Shown here: piece by piece, positions 1 to 9,013 of the stretch
How the letters are laid out: each line of letters begins with the position of its first letter
How positions within the stretch are numbered: the first letter of the stretch is position 1
Source of the DNA: Pseudomonas graminis
GTDB lineage: Bacteria; Pseudomonadota; Gammaproteobacteria; Pseudomonadales; Pseudomonadaceae
DNA length: 64,000 nucleotides
NCBI RefSeq assembly: GCF_004364335.1
Contig: NZ_SOCR01000007.1
Location: 1 to 64,000, forward strand
Direction: 5' to 3'
Notes under the pieces: model-generated
The model's database searches: none
Seen by the model: only the letters and a program-made list of their open reading frames with translations
Told to the model about the DNA's origin: nothing
Made by a program: the position numbers and the translations under genes

Positions 1-496
1 GGGTTCCTTCACTCCGGTCTCGCTCCGTGGGCCCGCCGCCATCCGCCATCCATGGCGGGGGGCGGCTCTCGCGGCATCCATGCCGCTCGGCCCACGCAGC
101 GAGACCTGTGTTCAGCCTGCACCCAAGTCGCGTTTGGCGGTGTCTGTGTTTTTTGCGTATGAAGATCAAGATCTAAAGCGAATCAACAGCTTCCCGGCTG
201 AAGCCGGTCCCACAGGGTGAACGCGATTTTACTGTAGGAGCCGGCTTGCTGGCGAAAGCGGAGGGTCAGGTATGAATAAAGTGACTGACTTAATGCATTC
301 GCCAGCAAGCCGGCTCCCACAGACTGAGTTCCTACAGTAGGACCGGCTCTTGATCGTTCCCACGCTCCGCGTGGGAACGCATCCCATGGCGCTCTGCGCC
401 GAAATCTGTCCGCCAATCCATTTCCGATTGCCTCGACTGCGTTGAGCTGTTATCTGTACGTCCGTCCAGTGTTCCGATCGACGGCCAGCCCTTTTA
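1..496. repeat. Gene-free repeat mosaic at the left edge: long structured unit (copy A) plus REP elements
   Basis: No credible gene is visible here. Positions 1-185 are a copy of the long unit also found at 4654, 5172, 17205, 17690 and 44030, cut by the window edge. It is followed by a REP of the CCGGCTTTAGCCGG type (190-214), an inverted pair of the GGAGCCGGCTTGCTGGCG type (233-322), a truncated first-type REP (332-347), and a hairpin element with the core ACGCTCCGCGT (about 355-410). The spacer inside the 233-322 pair is nearly identical to the spacer at 17569-17655, so the whole pair was copied as one piece. Short open frames here are by-products of the repeats. Confidence 0.8.
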
Positions 497-2827
497 GTGA
501 CTTCCATTTCCAGCATTTCCCCCGATACCCGCGCAGCTCCTGTCGAGCCTGCGGCGGTGGCGGCTGTCGATCCGGAATCGGGTTATCGGGTCGCGGTGCG
601 GGAGTTGTGTGAGTTTACGGCGAAGGCGGGGGATCTGGATTTGCGGTTTACGCCGTCGCCCACGGCGCAGGAGGGGATTGCCGGGCATCGGACGGTGGCG
701 GCGCGGCGGGGGCCGCAGTATCAGTCCGAAGTGGCGTTGAGCGGGATGTTTCATGAGCTGAGGATTCGGGGCAGGGCGGATGGCTACGACGCTGCGCTGA
801 ACCAGCTTGAGGAGATCAAGACCTACCGCGGCGACCTGAGCAGCCTGCCCGCCAACCACCGGCACCTGCACTGGGCCCAGGCGAAAGTCTATGGCTGGCT
901 GCTTTGCCAGCAGTTGCAACTGGCCGAGGTCAATCTGGCGCTGGTGTATTTCAACATCATCAGTGAGCAGGAAACGCTCATTCAGCAGCGTTTCACGGCA
1001 GCCGAGTTGCAGGGGTTTTTCGAAACTCAGGCGGGGATCTTTCTGCAGTGGGCGCGGCAGGAACTGGCCCACCGCGATGCCCGTGACCATGGGCTGAGCG
1101 CTTTGAAGTTTCCCCACGCCGATTTTCGTACCGGGCAGCGGGCGTTGGCCGAGTCGGTGTACAAGGCGGTCAGCACCGGGCGCTGTTTGATGGCCCAGGC
1201 GCCCACGGGGATCGGCAAGACCATCGGCACGGTGTTCCCGATGCTCAAGGCCGCGCCGACGCGCAAGCTGGACAAGGTGTTTTTTCTGACCGCCAAGACC
1301 CCGGGACGCAAGCTGGCGCTGGATGCGCTGAGCGTGATTGGGCGCAGTGCCCCGGAGCTGAGCCTGCGCGTGCTGGAAATGGTCGCGCGCGACAAGGCCT
1401 GCGAACACCCGGACAAAGCCTGCAACGGCGATTCATGCCCGCTCGCCAAGGGTTTTTACGACCGGCTACCGGCAGCGCGGAGCGAGGCAATGATCAAGCC
1501 GTGGCTCGATCAGGCGGGGGTGCGTGAGGTCGCGCTGAATCATCAGGTATGCCCCTATTACCTCAGTCAGGAACTGGCGCGCTGGTCGGACGTGGTGATC
1601 GCCGACTACAACTACTATTTCGACCTCAGCGGCATGCTGTTCGGCCTCAGTCAGTTCAATCAGTGGCGCGTCGCGGTGCTGGTGGACGAGGCCCACAACA
1701 TGGTTGAGCGGACGCGGTCGATGTACAGCGCGACCCTCGATCAGCACAGCATGAACCAGGTGCGGCAGAGCGCGCCGGAACCGGTGAAAAAAGCCTTGCA
1801 GCGGCTGAACCGCGACTGGAATGCCCTGCACAAGGAGCAAGTCGCGCCTTACCAGGCCTACGCCGCCACACCGGCCAAGTTTCTCAACAGCCTCAATCTG
1901 TGCATCACGGCGTTCGGCGACTATTTCAACGAGCACCCCCACGCCGCCAACGGCGAGCTGCAAAGCTTCTATTTCGAGGCGATCCAGTTCGGTCGTATTG
2001 CCGAGCTGTTCGACGAGCACTTCCTGTTCGACATCAGCAAGCGCGAGCTCGGCAGCAAGTCGCTGTCCCGCCTGTGCCTGCGCAATGTCGTACCGGCGGG
2101 TTTCGTGCGTCCGCGCCTGACCGCTGCGATCAGTGCGGTGCTGTTCTCCGCGACGCTCAATCCACGGCACTTCTATCGTGACTTGCTGGGCCTGCCTGAG
2201 ACCACGGCGTGGGTCGACGTCGAGTCGCCGTTTCAACGCTCTCAACTGGACGTCGAAATTGTCAGCCGGATTTCCACCCGCTACACCCATCGGCAGGCGT
2301 CGCTGGCGCCCATCGTCGAGCTGATGGCGCGGCAGTTCGAGGCGCGGCCGGGCAATTATCTGGCGTTTTTCAGCAGCTTCGATTACCTGCAGCAGGTGGC
2401 CGAGTTGATGGAGCGCAGCCACCCGGCCGTGCCGGTGTGGAAGCAATCCCGGGGCATGGCCGAGGCCGAACGACAGGCCTTTCTCGAGCGCTTTACGCCG
2501 GCCAGCCAAGGCATCGGCTTTGCGGTGCTCGGCGGCGCGTTCGGCGAGGGCATCGACTTGCCGGGCGCGCGGTTGATCGGGGCGTTCATTGCCACCTTGG
2601 GGCTGGCGCAAATCAACCCGGTCAACGAGCAACTTAAACAGCGCATGAGCCTGTTATTCGGCGCCGGTTACGATTACACCTATCTCTATCCCGGCATGCA
2701 GAAAGTGGTGCAGGCCGCCGGCCGGGTGATTCGTGGTGTGGAGGATCGCGGGGTAGTCGTGCTGATCGACGATCGTTTCGCCGAGCGCAAGATTCAGCAA
2801 CTGTTGCCAGCGTGGTGGCAACTCTGA
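497..2827 (+). CDS. ATP-dependent DNA helicase, XPD/DinG-like superfamily 2, with N-terminal Cas4/RecB-like nuclease domain
   Basis: The protein has 776 residues and starts with GTG. The C-terminal two thirds form an iron-sulfur superfamily 2 helicase. The Walker A motif APTGIGKT lies near residue 235 and the DEAH box near 397. Between them four cysteines (about residues 301, 308 and 314, then 352) match the position of the XPD/DinG 4Fe-4S cluster, and QAAGRVIRG near the C-terminus matches motif VI. The first ~200 residues carry an acidic segment and an E-I-K motif (about 106-108) followed by a downstream Tyr, as in PD-(D/E)XK nucleases of the Cas4/RecB type. The likely role is 5'-3' unwinding coupled to nuclease processing in DNA repair. 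The nuclease domain is inferred from motif and size only. It is a single gene, followed 174 bp later by pgm. Confidence 0.85.
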   Translation: MTSISSISPDTRAAPVEPAAVAAVDPESGYRVAVRELCEFTAKAGDLDLRFTPSPTAQEGIAGHRTVAARRGPQYQSEVALSGMFHELRIRGRADGYDAALNQLEEIKTYRGDLSSLPANHRHLHWAQAKVYGWLLCQQLQLAEVNLALVYFNIISEQETLIQQRFTAAELQGFFETQAGIFLQWARQELAHRDARDHGLSALKFPHADFRTGQRALAESVYKAVSTGRCLMAQAPTGIGKTIGTVFPMLKAAPTRKLDKVFFLTAKTPGRKLALDALSVIGRSAPELSLRVLEMVARDKACEHPDKACNGDSCPLAKGFYDRLPAARSEAMIKPWLDQAGVREVALNHQVCPYYLSQELARWSDVVIADYNYYFDLSGMLFGLSQFNQWRVAVLVDEAHNMVERTRSMYSATLDQHSMNQVRQSAPEPVKKALQRLNRDWNALHKEQVAPYQAYAATPAKFLNSLNLCITAFGDYFNEHPHAANGELQSFYFEAIQFGRIAELFDEHFLFDISKRELGSKSLSRLCLRNVVPAGFVRPRLTAAISAVLFSATLNPRHFYRDLLGLPETTAWVDVESPFQRSQLDVEIVSRISTRYTHRQASLAPIVELMARQFEARPGNYLAFFSSFDYLQQVAELMERSHPAVPVWKQSRGMAEAERQAFLERFTPASQGIGFAVLGGAFGEGIDLPGARLIGAFIATLGLAQINPVNEQLKQRMSLLFGAGYDYTYLYPGMQKVVQAAGRVIRGVEDRGVVVLIDDRFAERKIQQLLPAWWQL

Positions 2828-3001
2828 TCAGCGTCTGTTAATTGTCTCAGGACGTTACGGATCAATAGCCGAGCGCCACGGTCCAACTGCCAGTAAACTG
2901 CCGCGCCAATGGTATTTCAGGCGGCGTTTCAGGTGGTTTCCCGCTGGGTCGGGACCTTTTCTTTTTTGTCTTTTTCTATTTTTCATCCACGGAGGTTTCG
3001 C

Positions 3002-4645
3002 ATGAGTATCAGTCCATTCGCGGGCAAACTGGCGCCTGCAGAATTGCTGGTCGATCTTCCTCGTCTGGTGACGGCCTATTACACCGGCCAGCCCGACGCG
3101 TCGGTGGCGACCCAGCGTGTTGCCTTCGGTACCTCCGGGCACCGTGGCAGCTCTTTCGAATTGAGCTTCAACGAGTGGCACGTGCTGGCCATCAGTCAGG
3201 CGATCTGCCTGTACCGCCAGGCCAACGGCATCGACGGCCCGTTGTTCCTCGGCGCCGACACCCATGCGCTGTCGACCCCGGCGGCCGCTTCGGCGCTGGA
3301 AGTGCTGGCGGCCAACGGCGTCAACGTGATGATTTCCGAGGGTGCCGAATACACCCCGACGCCGGCGATCTCCCACGCCATCATCTGCTACAACCGCGGG
3401 CGCACCACCGGTCTGGCCGACGGCATCGTCATCACGCCTTCGCACAATCCGCCGGAAAGTGGCGGCTTCAAGTACAACCCCACCAACGGCGGCCCGGCTG
3501 ATTCGCACATCACCAAGTGGATCGAGAACAAAGCCAACGAATTGCTCGCCGAGCGCCTCGTCAACGTCCAGCGCGTCCCTTACGAAAAAGCCCTGCGCGC
3601 CGACACCACCCATCGCCACGATTACATCAACACCTACGTGGCGGACCTGAAAAACGTCATCGACATGGATGCCATCCGTGGCGCCAACCTGCACCTGGGC
3701 GTCGATCCGTTGGGCGGGGCGGGCGTGAATTACTGGTCGGCCATCGGTGAGCACTACGGCCTGAATCTGGAAGTGGTGAACAAGTTCGTCGATCCGACTT
3801 TCCGCTTCATGAGCGTGGACTGGGACGGCAAGATCCGCATGGACCCGTCGTCCAATTTCGCGATGCAGAGCCTGATCGGTCTGAAGGATCGTTTCCAGGT
3901 GGCCTTCGCCTGCGACCCGGACCACGACCGCCACGGCATCGTGACGCCGACCGGTGGCTTGCTCGCGCCGAACAATTATCTGGCGGTGTCCATTGATTAT
4001 CTGTTTCAGAACCGTCCTGAATGGCGTTCGGATGCCGCTGTAGGCAAGACCGTGGTCAGCAGCGGGATGATTGATCGGGTGACCCGGCGTCTGGGCCGCC
4101 GTCTGTACGAAGTGCCGGTGGGCTTCAAGTTTTTCGCCGAAGGGTTGTTCGAGGGTTCGCTGGGCTTTGGCGGTGAAGAGAGTGCCGGTGCGTCGTTCCT
4201 GCGTCGTGACGGGACGGTCTGGACGACGGACAAGGATGGTTTGATCCCGGCATTGCTGGCCGCGGAAATCCGCGCGCGTAAAGGCCGTGACCCGAGCGAG
4301 ATGTACAAGTCGTTGACCGATGAGTTGGGCGAGCCGGTGTCGACCCGCGTCGAGGCGAAGGCCAACTTCGAGCAGAAGGCGCTGTTGAGCAAGCTGTCGC
4401 CGGAGCAGGTGACGTCGACGGAGCTGGCGGGGGAGAAGATCGAAAGCATCCTGAGCAAGGCGCCGGGCAATGATCAGGCGATCGGTGGCCTGAAGGTCAT
4501 TACCGAGAACGGCTGGTTTGCCGCGCGGCCGTCGGGGACTGAGGATATTTACAAGATCTATGCCGAGAGCTTCAAGGGTGAGGATCACCTGAAGCGTCTG
4601 GTGGCTGAGGCGCAGGTGCTGGTGGACGGTGCGATAGCGCCTTGA
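3002..4645 (+). CDS. pgm: Phosphoglucomutase (alpha-D-glucose phosphate-specific)
   Basis: It interconverts glucose-1-phosphate and glucose-6-phosphate in the cytoplasm, linking glycogen/trehalose and nucleotide-sugar synthesis to central metabolism. The protein has 547 residues, the usual length of the enterobacterial Pgm family. The phosphoserine loop TPSHNPP is near residue 145, the metal loop DPDHDRHG near 305, the sugar loop GGEESAG near 390 and the phosphate-binding RPSGTED near 508. All catalytic signatures are intact. The ATG at 3002 is preceded by GGAGG; an in-frame upstream extension of 31 codons lacks family similarity and was rejected. A long structured repeat begins 8 bp after the stop codon. 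Confidence 0.97.
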   Translation: MSISPFAGKLAPAELLVDLPRLVTAYYTGQPDASVATQRVAFGTSGHRGSSFELSFNEWHVLAISQAICLYRQANGIDGPLFLGADTHALSTPAAASALEVLAANGVNVMISEGAEYTPTPAISHAIICYNRGRTTGLADGIVITPSHNPPESGGFKYNPTNGGPADSHITKWIENKANELLAERLVNVQRVPYEKALRADTTHRHDYINTYVADLKNVIDMDAIRGANLHLGVDPLGGAGVNYWSAIGEHYGLNLEVVNKFVDPTFRFMSVDWDGKIRMDPSSNFAMQSLIGLKDRFQVAFACDPDHDRHGIVTPTGGLLAPNNYLAVSIDYLFQNRPEWRSDAAVGKTVVSSGMIDRVTRRLGRRLYEVPVGFKFFAEGLFEGSLGFGGEESAGASFLRRDGTVWTTDKDGLIPALLAAEIRARKGRDPSEMYKSLTDELGEPVSTRVEAKANFEQKALLSKLSPEQVTSTELAGEKIESILSKAPGNDQAIGGLKVITENGWFAARPSGTEDIYKIYAESFKGEDHLKRLVAEAQVLVDGAIAP

Positions 4646-4653
4646 AGGTACGT

Positions 4654-4940
4654 AGATCAAGAGCGTCTGCCTAAGGGCAGACATTTCGCCTTCGGCGAGT
4701 TACTTGGAAAAGCACCCCAAGTAACCAAGGGTGCTTGCTCCTGGTTTGGCCCTTCCTTCGTCAGGGTTCCTTCACTCCGGTCTCGCTCCGTGGGCCCGCC
4801 GCCATCCGCCATCCATGGCGGGGGGCGGCTCTCGCGGCATCCATGTCGCTCGGCCCACTCCGCGAAACCTGCGTTCAGCCTGCACTCAAGTCGCGATTTG
4901 TGGTGTTTGAGCCATCGCGTACGAAGATCAAGATCAAAGG
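4654..4940 (+). repeat. Long structured intergenic unit, copy B, starting just after the pgm stop codon
   Basis: Reading away from pgm, the unit has an AGATCAAGA start, a hairpin (CGTCTGCC/GGCAGAC), a small TTTCGCC-TTC-GGCGA hairpin, a stem TTACTTGG/CCAAGTAA with loop AAAAGCACC, a conserved middle, two hairpins built around CATCCATG, and a closing GATCAAGATC tract. A CCGGCTGAAGCCGG-type REP follows at 4940-4965. The same order is seen in all complete copies. Confidence 0.85.
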
Positions 4941-4985
4941 CTTCCCGGCTGAAGCCGGTCCTACAAGGGCGCGGCGTGTCAGCTT

Positions 4986-5125
4986 ATGGTTTGATCGTTC
5001 CCTCGCTCCGCGTGGGGATGCATCCCGTGACGCTCCGCGTCACTTCTCCAAACTGGACGCGCGTCGTCTGCAGGACGCAGAGCGTCCGGGGCGGCGTCAC
5101 TACGCGGAGCGTGGGAACGATCAGA
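4986..5125. repeat. Core of the inverted mosaic: paired GTGGG/ACGCTCCGCGT hairpin elements
   Basis: Two copies of the ACGCTCCGCGT-type hairpin element face each other here. They are flanked by inverted CCGGCTTTAGCCGG REPs (4940-4965 and 5146-5171) and, outside those, by inverted long units (4654-4940 and 5172-5476). The complete block fills the gap between the convergent genes pgm and the pirin. Related single elements lie at 355-410 and 43858-43920. Confidence 0.7.
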
Positions 5126-5171
5126 AAGAGCGGCGACGATCTCCACTGTAGGACCGGCTTTAGCCGGGAAG

Positions 5172-5476
5172 CCCTTGATCTGCTCTTGATCTTTGAACAC
5201 AAAAATCCCAAACACCGCCAATCGCGACTTGAGTGCAGGCTGAACGCAGGTTTCGCGGAGTGGGTCGAGCCGCATGGATGCGGCGAGAGCGCCGTCAGGA
5301 CAGGGATGTCCGTTCGGCGCGTGCCCACGGAGCGGGACCGGAGTGAGGAAATTCCGACGAAGGAGGAACCAAGCCAGAAGCAAACACCCTTGGTTACTTG
5401 GGGTGCTTTTCCAAGTAACTCGCCGCAGGCGAAACGTCTGCCCCCAGGCAGACGCTCTTGATCTAGATCTTGATTT
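5172..5476 (-). repeat. Long structured intergenic unit, copy C (inverted), adjoining the pirin stop codon
   Basis: This copy reads leftwards from about 9 bp beyond the pirin stop codon and carries the same ordered hairpins as copy B. Its CATCCATG hairpins differ in sequence but stay self-complementary: GCCGCAT/ATGCGGC replaces the GCGGCAT/ATGCCGC of copies A, E and F. A REP of the CCGGCTTTAGCCGG type closes the unit at 5146-5171. Confidence 0.85.
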
Positions 5477-5484
5477 ACGGCTTT

Positions 5485-6180
5485 TTAAGCCACATCCACG
5501 AGGACGATTTCGCTGTCTTCAATGGCCGTCACCCGCAACACACGCTCATCCTCAACCGCTACACCGTCCCGCGCTTCGGCACGCAAACCGTTGACCTCGA
5601 TAACACCTGTCGCAGGCACCATATAGGCCCGACGGCCCGCATCCAGCACATATTCAGCCGTCTCACCCGCCTTCAGATTCGCCGCCACCAACCGGGCGTT
5701 CGCCCGAATCCGCAGCTCGATATCATCGTCCGCCTTGCCACTGGCCAGCGTCACGAAGCCTTCGCGGTCGCCTTTCGGGAATGGCTTGGCGCCCCAGGAC
5801 GGCGGAGCACCGACCTCGTCCGGCATGATCCAGATCTGGAAAATCCGCGTCTCTTTCGACTCCAGATTGTATTCACTGTGCGCCACGCCTGTGCCGGCAC
5901 TCATCACCTGCACATCGCCCGCTTCGGTACGGCCACGGTTGCCCAGGCTGTCCTCGTGAGTGATGGCGCCTTCACGCACATAGGTAATGATCTCCATGTC
6001 CCGGTGCGGGTGACGCGGGAAGCCCGTGCCGGCTTCGATCACGTCATCGTTCCACACCCGAAGTTGGCCCCAGTTCATCCGGCTCTCGTCGTAGTAACTG
6101 GCGAACGAGAAATGGTGATGGGCGTTCAGCCAGCCGTGGTCTGCGCCGCCAAGGGATTTGAAAGGTCGAAGTTGCAGCAT
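5485..6180 (-). CDS. Pirin family protein (YhhW-like bicupin)
   Basis: The protein has 231 residues, a typical length for bacterial YhhW-like pirins, some of which show quercetin 2,3-dioxygenase activity. The N-terminal cupin carries the metal ligands as HPHRDME (His57, His59) and AHSE (His101, Glu103). The PRHPHRDMEI and SAGTGVAHSEYN signatures place it firmly in the family. The C-terminal cupin has no obvious metal ligands, which is usual. The start is supported by GGAGGAACTGATC before ATG. It is monocistronic and convergent with pgm. Substrate in this organism is unknown. Confidence 0.92.
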   Translation of the reverse strand: MLQLRPFKSLGGADHGWLNAHHHFSFASYYDESRMNWGQLRVWNDDVIEAGTGFPRHPHRDMEIITYVREGAITHEDSLGNRGRTEAGDVQVMSAGTGVAHSEYNLESKETRIFQIWIMPDEVGAPPSWGAKPFPKGDREGFVTLASGKADDDIELRIRANARLVAANLKAGETAEYVLDAGRRAYMVPATGVIEVNGLRAEARDGVAVEDERVLRVTAIEDSEIVLVDVA

Positions 6181-6238
6181 GATCAGTTCCTCCGTAGCAG
6201 GGCCGGGCCTGTGGCAGGGCGCCGCTGGTGATGACTTC

Positions 6239-6391
6239 TCAGTCGATGGGGCAATGATCTATTAACCAAGTATCGATAAAAAGCGTAAGTTCTGCATGAA
6301 TGCAATCGGATAATTCGATGTGTAGCTGTTCATGCAAGTTATAAACACGCTGCCCTTTATCGGCTAACTCCCTGACGGCAAAGCATTTCAC
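6239..6391 (-). CDS. Possible small AT-rich gene of unknown function (50 aa)
   Basis: A 50-codon frame with a GTG start encodes a plausible hydrophilic peptide rich in Leu, His and Asp, ending in HCPID. The segment is clearly more AT-rich than the surrounding genes, and codon use (TTA, ATA) is unlike the neighbours. No clear ribosome-binding site is visible and I recognise no family. It lies between the divergent pirin and UvrD-like helicase genes, where promoters are also expected, so the low GC may simply reflect a regulatory region. Confidence 0.22.
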   Translation of the reverse strand: MKCFAVRELADKGQRVYNLHEQLHIELSDCIHAELTLFIDTWLIDHCPID

Positions 6392-6457
6392 TGGAGCTGA
6401 AAGACGAATGGGGCGACCATAGGCGCCCTGTCGAAAACGCTGATACCTGGAGCCCGC

Positions 6458-8995
6458 GTGCCGCACGATTTTTCCGCCGAGCTACCCACCGAGCCAAACC
6501 CACTGCCGCCTGACCTGAATCCCCCCGAACGCCTGCCGTTGTTCAAACGGCTGATGGCCCGGCTGATGGGCGGGGGCTTGTCGCGCATCCAGGCGCAGCA
6601 CGTGCCGTCGTGGCATCAGGGCCACGCCGATGGCTACCTCAACGGCCATGCCGAGGGCATGAACGAGGGTTACGCCGAAGGTCATCTGGATGGCATCGAA
6701 GAAGGCCGTCAGGTGCTGGTGATTCGTGACACGCGGCTCCTTGAGCACCGTGGCCCGAGGGTTGACGACCACCTGTTCGACGATTGGCGCCTGCCCCTGA
6801 CCAACGAGCTGAAAAAGCGCATCAAGGCCGACGTCGCCGAGAAACTGCCCGCTCACGCGCAACCCACCGCCGCGCAGTGGAAGATGATTTTCAGCGACAC
6901 CCCGTCGACCTACGTGATTGCCGGCGCCGGGGCCGGCAAGTCGACCTCGCTGGTGTTGCGCGTACTGCTGCTGAACCACTACCTGAGCTTCGAGCTGGAC
7001 TCGATGACCGTGGTGACCTTCACCCGCGAGTCGCGCAAGGATTTCATCAACAAGCTCATCGAGATCATGGCGCTGTGGGGCCACGACCTGACCCTGCGTC
7101 AGGCCCGCGAAGTGGTGCGTACCTTTCACTCACGCATCCTGCCGCTGGTGCGCAGTCTGCCGGGTTTTGAGCAGTTGCAGGCGTTCGAGAACCTCAGCAG
7201 CCAGTCCGGCCAGTTGTTCGACGACAGCGCCGACAGCAACCCCTTCGACTTGCGCATCAATGACGCCCAGCGCCAACAGTTGAACCTGTGCTACCGGGAT
7301 TTGTACGCCGCCAGTCCGCGTTTTCGCGAGGTCATGGCGCCCTTGTACCGCCAGTCCCTGCAACTCAAGGAACTGGACCGCGATCACCCGGACGTGCAGA
7401 AACGCATCACCGTGATGGGCCTGTCGTCCAAGCGCGACGAGGAGTTGTGCGACGTCATCGAGGACCTGTGGATTCGCGCTGGCGCCTGGCCGATCCAGGG
7501 CGTCGAGCCGATGCGCCAGACCGTCGAAGTCAGCGGCCTGACCTTTCACGTCCACGGTTATGCCGCCGAGCTGGATGCCTGGATCGTCCTTGGTTTCGAC
7601 CCCGGCGAAGACCAGCACCTGCGCCGCCCGGACGCCAAGCTGCCGGTGTGGGCCGAGTGGGTGATCAAGCGCACGCTGTTCCAGGCGTTCTGCCGCAAGC
7701 CGGTCATCTGGCTGGAAAACTACCAGGCCTCGCGCGGGATGATGCAGTCGTTGTCCGGCGCGGCGGTGGCCGGGCCGGGCTTCGATTACAAAGTCAAAGG
7801 CGAGCTGAGCGCCGCGCCGCTGCTGGACTGTTTTGTCGCCGCTGCCAGCTTCATCGAAAACCTCGGGCTGGACGTGCCGGACGCTGTGGCGCAGATGCGC
7901 TTTTCCGATCAGGACCCCGACCGGTTTTTCTTCGAAGCGCTGAGCCTGTTCTGGAAGGCCTTCGAGAATCACTTGCTGGATCAGTCGCCGCCGGTGATGA
8001 CCTATAACCGTATGTTCTCGCTGTTCGGTGAAAACTCGCCCGAAAACCTCAAGCTGGTCAGCGATGCCGGGCTGCGGCCGCTGTCGCACCTGATGATCGA
8101 TGAGTTTCAAGACGTCTCGCCGCAGATTGTCTCGTGGATCCGCGCCAGTCTGCGCGAGATCCGCAGTCGCGGCCCGGCGCTGCATGTCGGGCGCGGTGCC
8201 CAGCGTTCATCGCTGCTGTGCGTGGGCGATGACTGGCAGTCGATCTACGGCTGGCGCGGCAGTTCGCCGAAATTCTTCATGGAGTTTGCCAAGGAGTTTT
8301 CCTCGCCCGCGACCACCAAGGTCATGCTCAGCGATAACTTTCGCAGTCATCAGCACATCATCGACGCCGCCGAGCACATCGTGCGCGCCGCGCCGGGGAT
8401 CAGCGGGAAGAAGGCCCGCGCCAGCGGCCCGGAGCAGGAGCTGCTGCCAGTGACCGTGCTGGATCGCGACGATGACCGTTTGCTGGCGAGCCTGACCGAG
8501 CACTACCACGCCGGCGACTCGGTGCTGCTGCTGTACCGCAAAGGCAGCGAACGCAGCCGCTTGCCGGAAGCCTTGCAGGCCCTTGCCGATGCCGATTACC
8601 GGCTGCCGCCCCATGAACGACGCCTGAAACAACTGACCTACCACAGTGCCAAGGGCCTACAGGCCGACGCCGTGTTTCTGCTCGGTGATTGTCAGCATCT
8701 GACGCAATCGCCGTACAAGAATCAGGTCTATCAGCTGGCCGGTCTGGGGCGGGAAGGGGATCTGGAAGCGTTCGACAATGCGCAGAAAGATGAAGTGTTG
8801 CGTCTGGCCTATGTGGCAATCACCCGCGCCGTTCGCCACTGCTACTGGTTCATCGACGCTGCAGGCACTGACGATGGGAATATACCGCGTGCCTCGGCGA
8901 GGGTTGCAGGGGAAAAACCGTTCTTCGATGATCGCCGAGGCGCGGGGTCACTCAGTACTTCGTTGAGCACTTCACTCGGCACGTCAGTGGAATAG
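6458..8995 (+). CDS. UvrD/Rep-like superfamily 1 DNA helicase with glycine-repeat N-terminal extension
   Basis: The protein has 845 residues with GTG as start, preceded by CTGGAG. The superfamily 1A motifs are: Walker A AGAGAGKST near residue 158, the VVTFTRES motif Ia segment, the Walker B box DEFQD near 549, motif III VGDDWQSIYGWRG, and the C-terminal YHSAKGLQAD and VAITRA segments (motifs V and VI). The protein should translocate 3'-5' on single-stranded DNA. The first ~55 residues are proline-rich, then residues ~55-85 carry regularly spaced glycines (GHADGY, GHAEGM, GYAEGH, GIEEGR), reminiscent of FliH-type GxxxG helices. That extension is not part of UvrD or Rep. The specific pathway cannot be told from the sequence. 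Confidence 0.88.
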   Translation: MPHDFSAELPTEPNPLPPDLNPPERLPLFKRLMARLMGGGLSRIQAQHVPSWHQGHADGYLNGHAEGMNEGYAEGHLDGIEEGRQVLVIRDTRLLEHRGPRVDDHLFDDWRLPLTNELKKRIKADVAEKLPAHAQPTAAQWKMIFSDTPSTYVIAGAGAGKSTSLVLRVLLLNHYLSFELDSMTVVTFTRESRKDFINKLIEIMALWGHDLTLRQAREVVRTFHSRILPLVRSLPGFEQLQAFENLSSQSGQLFDDSADSNPFDLRINDAQRQQLNLCYRDLYAASPRFREVMAPLYRQSLQLKELDRDHPDVQKRITVMGLSSKRDEELCDVIEDLWIRAGAWPIQGVEPMRQTVEVSGLTFHVHGYAAELDAWIVLGFDPGEDQHLRRPDAKLPVWAEWVIKRTLFQAFCRKPVIWLENYQASRGMMQSLSGAAVAGPGFDYKVKGELSAAPLLDCFVAAASFIENLGLDVPDAVAQMRFSDQDPDRFFFEALSLFWKAFENHLLDQSPPVMTYNRMFSLFGENSPENLKLVSDAGLRPLSHLMIDEFQDVSPQIVSWIRASLREIRSRGPALHVGRGAQRSSLLCVGDDWQSIYGWRGSSPKFFMEFAKEFSSPATTKVMLSDNFRSHQHIIDAAEHIVRAAPGISGKKARASGPEQELLPVTVLDRDDDRLLASLTEHYHAGDSVLLLYRKGSERSRLPEALQALADADYRLPPHERRLKQLTYHSAKGLQADAVFLLGDCQHLTQSPYKNQVYQLAGLGREGDLEAFDNAQKDEVLRLAYVAITRAVRHCYWFIDAAGTDDGNIPRASARVAGEKPFFDDRRGAGSLSTSLSTSLGTSVE

Positions 8996-9013
8996 GGCAG
9001 GACGCCCAGGCCC

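Noticed and set aside
2855..4684. A 609-codon frame antisense to pgm
   Set aside because: It mirrors the pgm coding strand in a GC-rich gene, has no recognisable domain, and pgm is unmistakable on the other strand.
4735..5461. Several open frames of 100-220 codons in the repeat mosaics (also near 17.3-17.9 kb and 44.0-44.3 kb)
   Set aside because: They lie entirely inside repeat units, appear in several frames and on both strands, and reflect high GC without stop codons rather than protein conservation.
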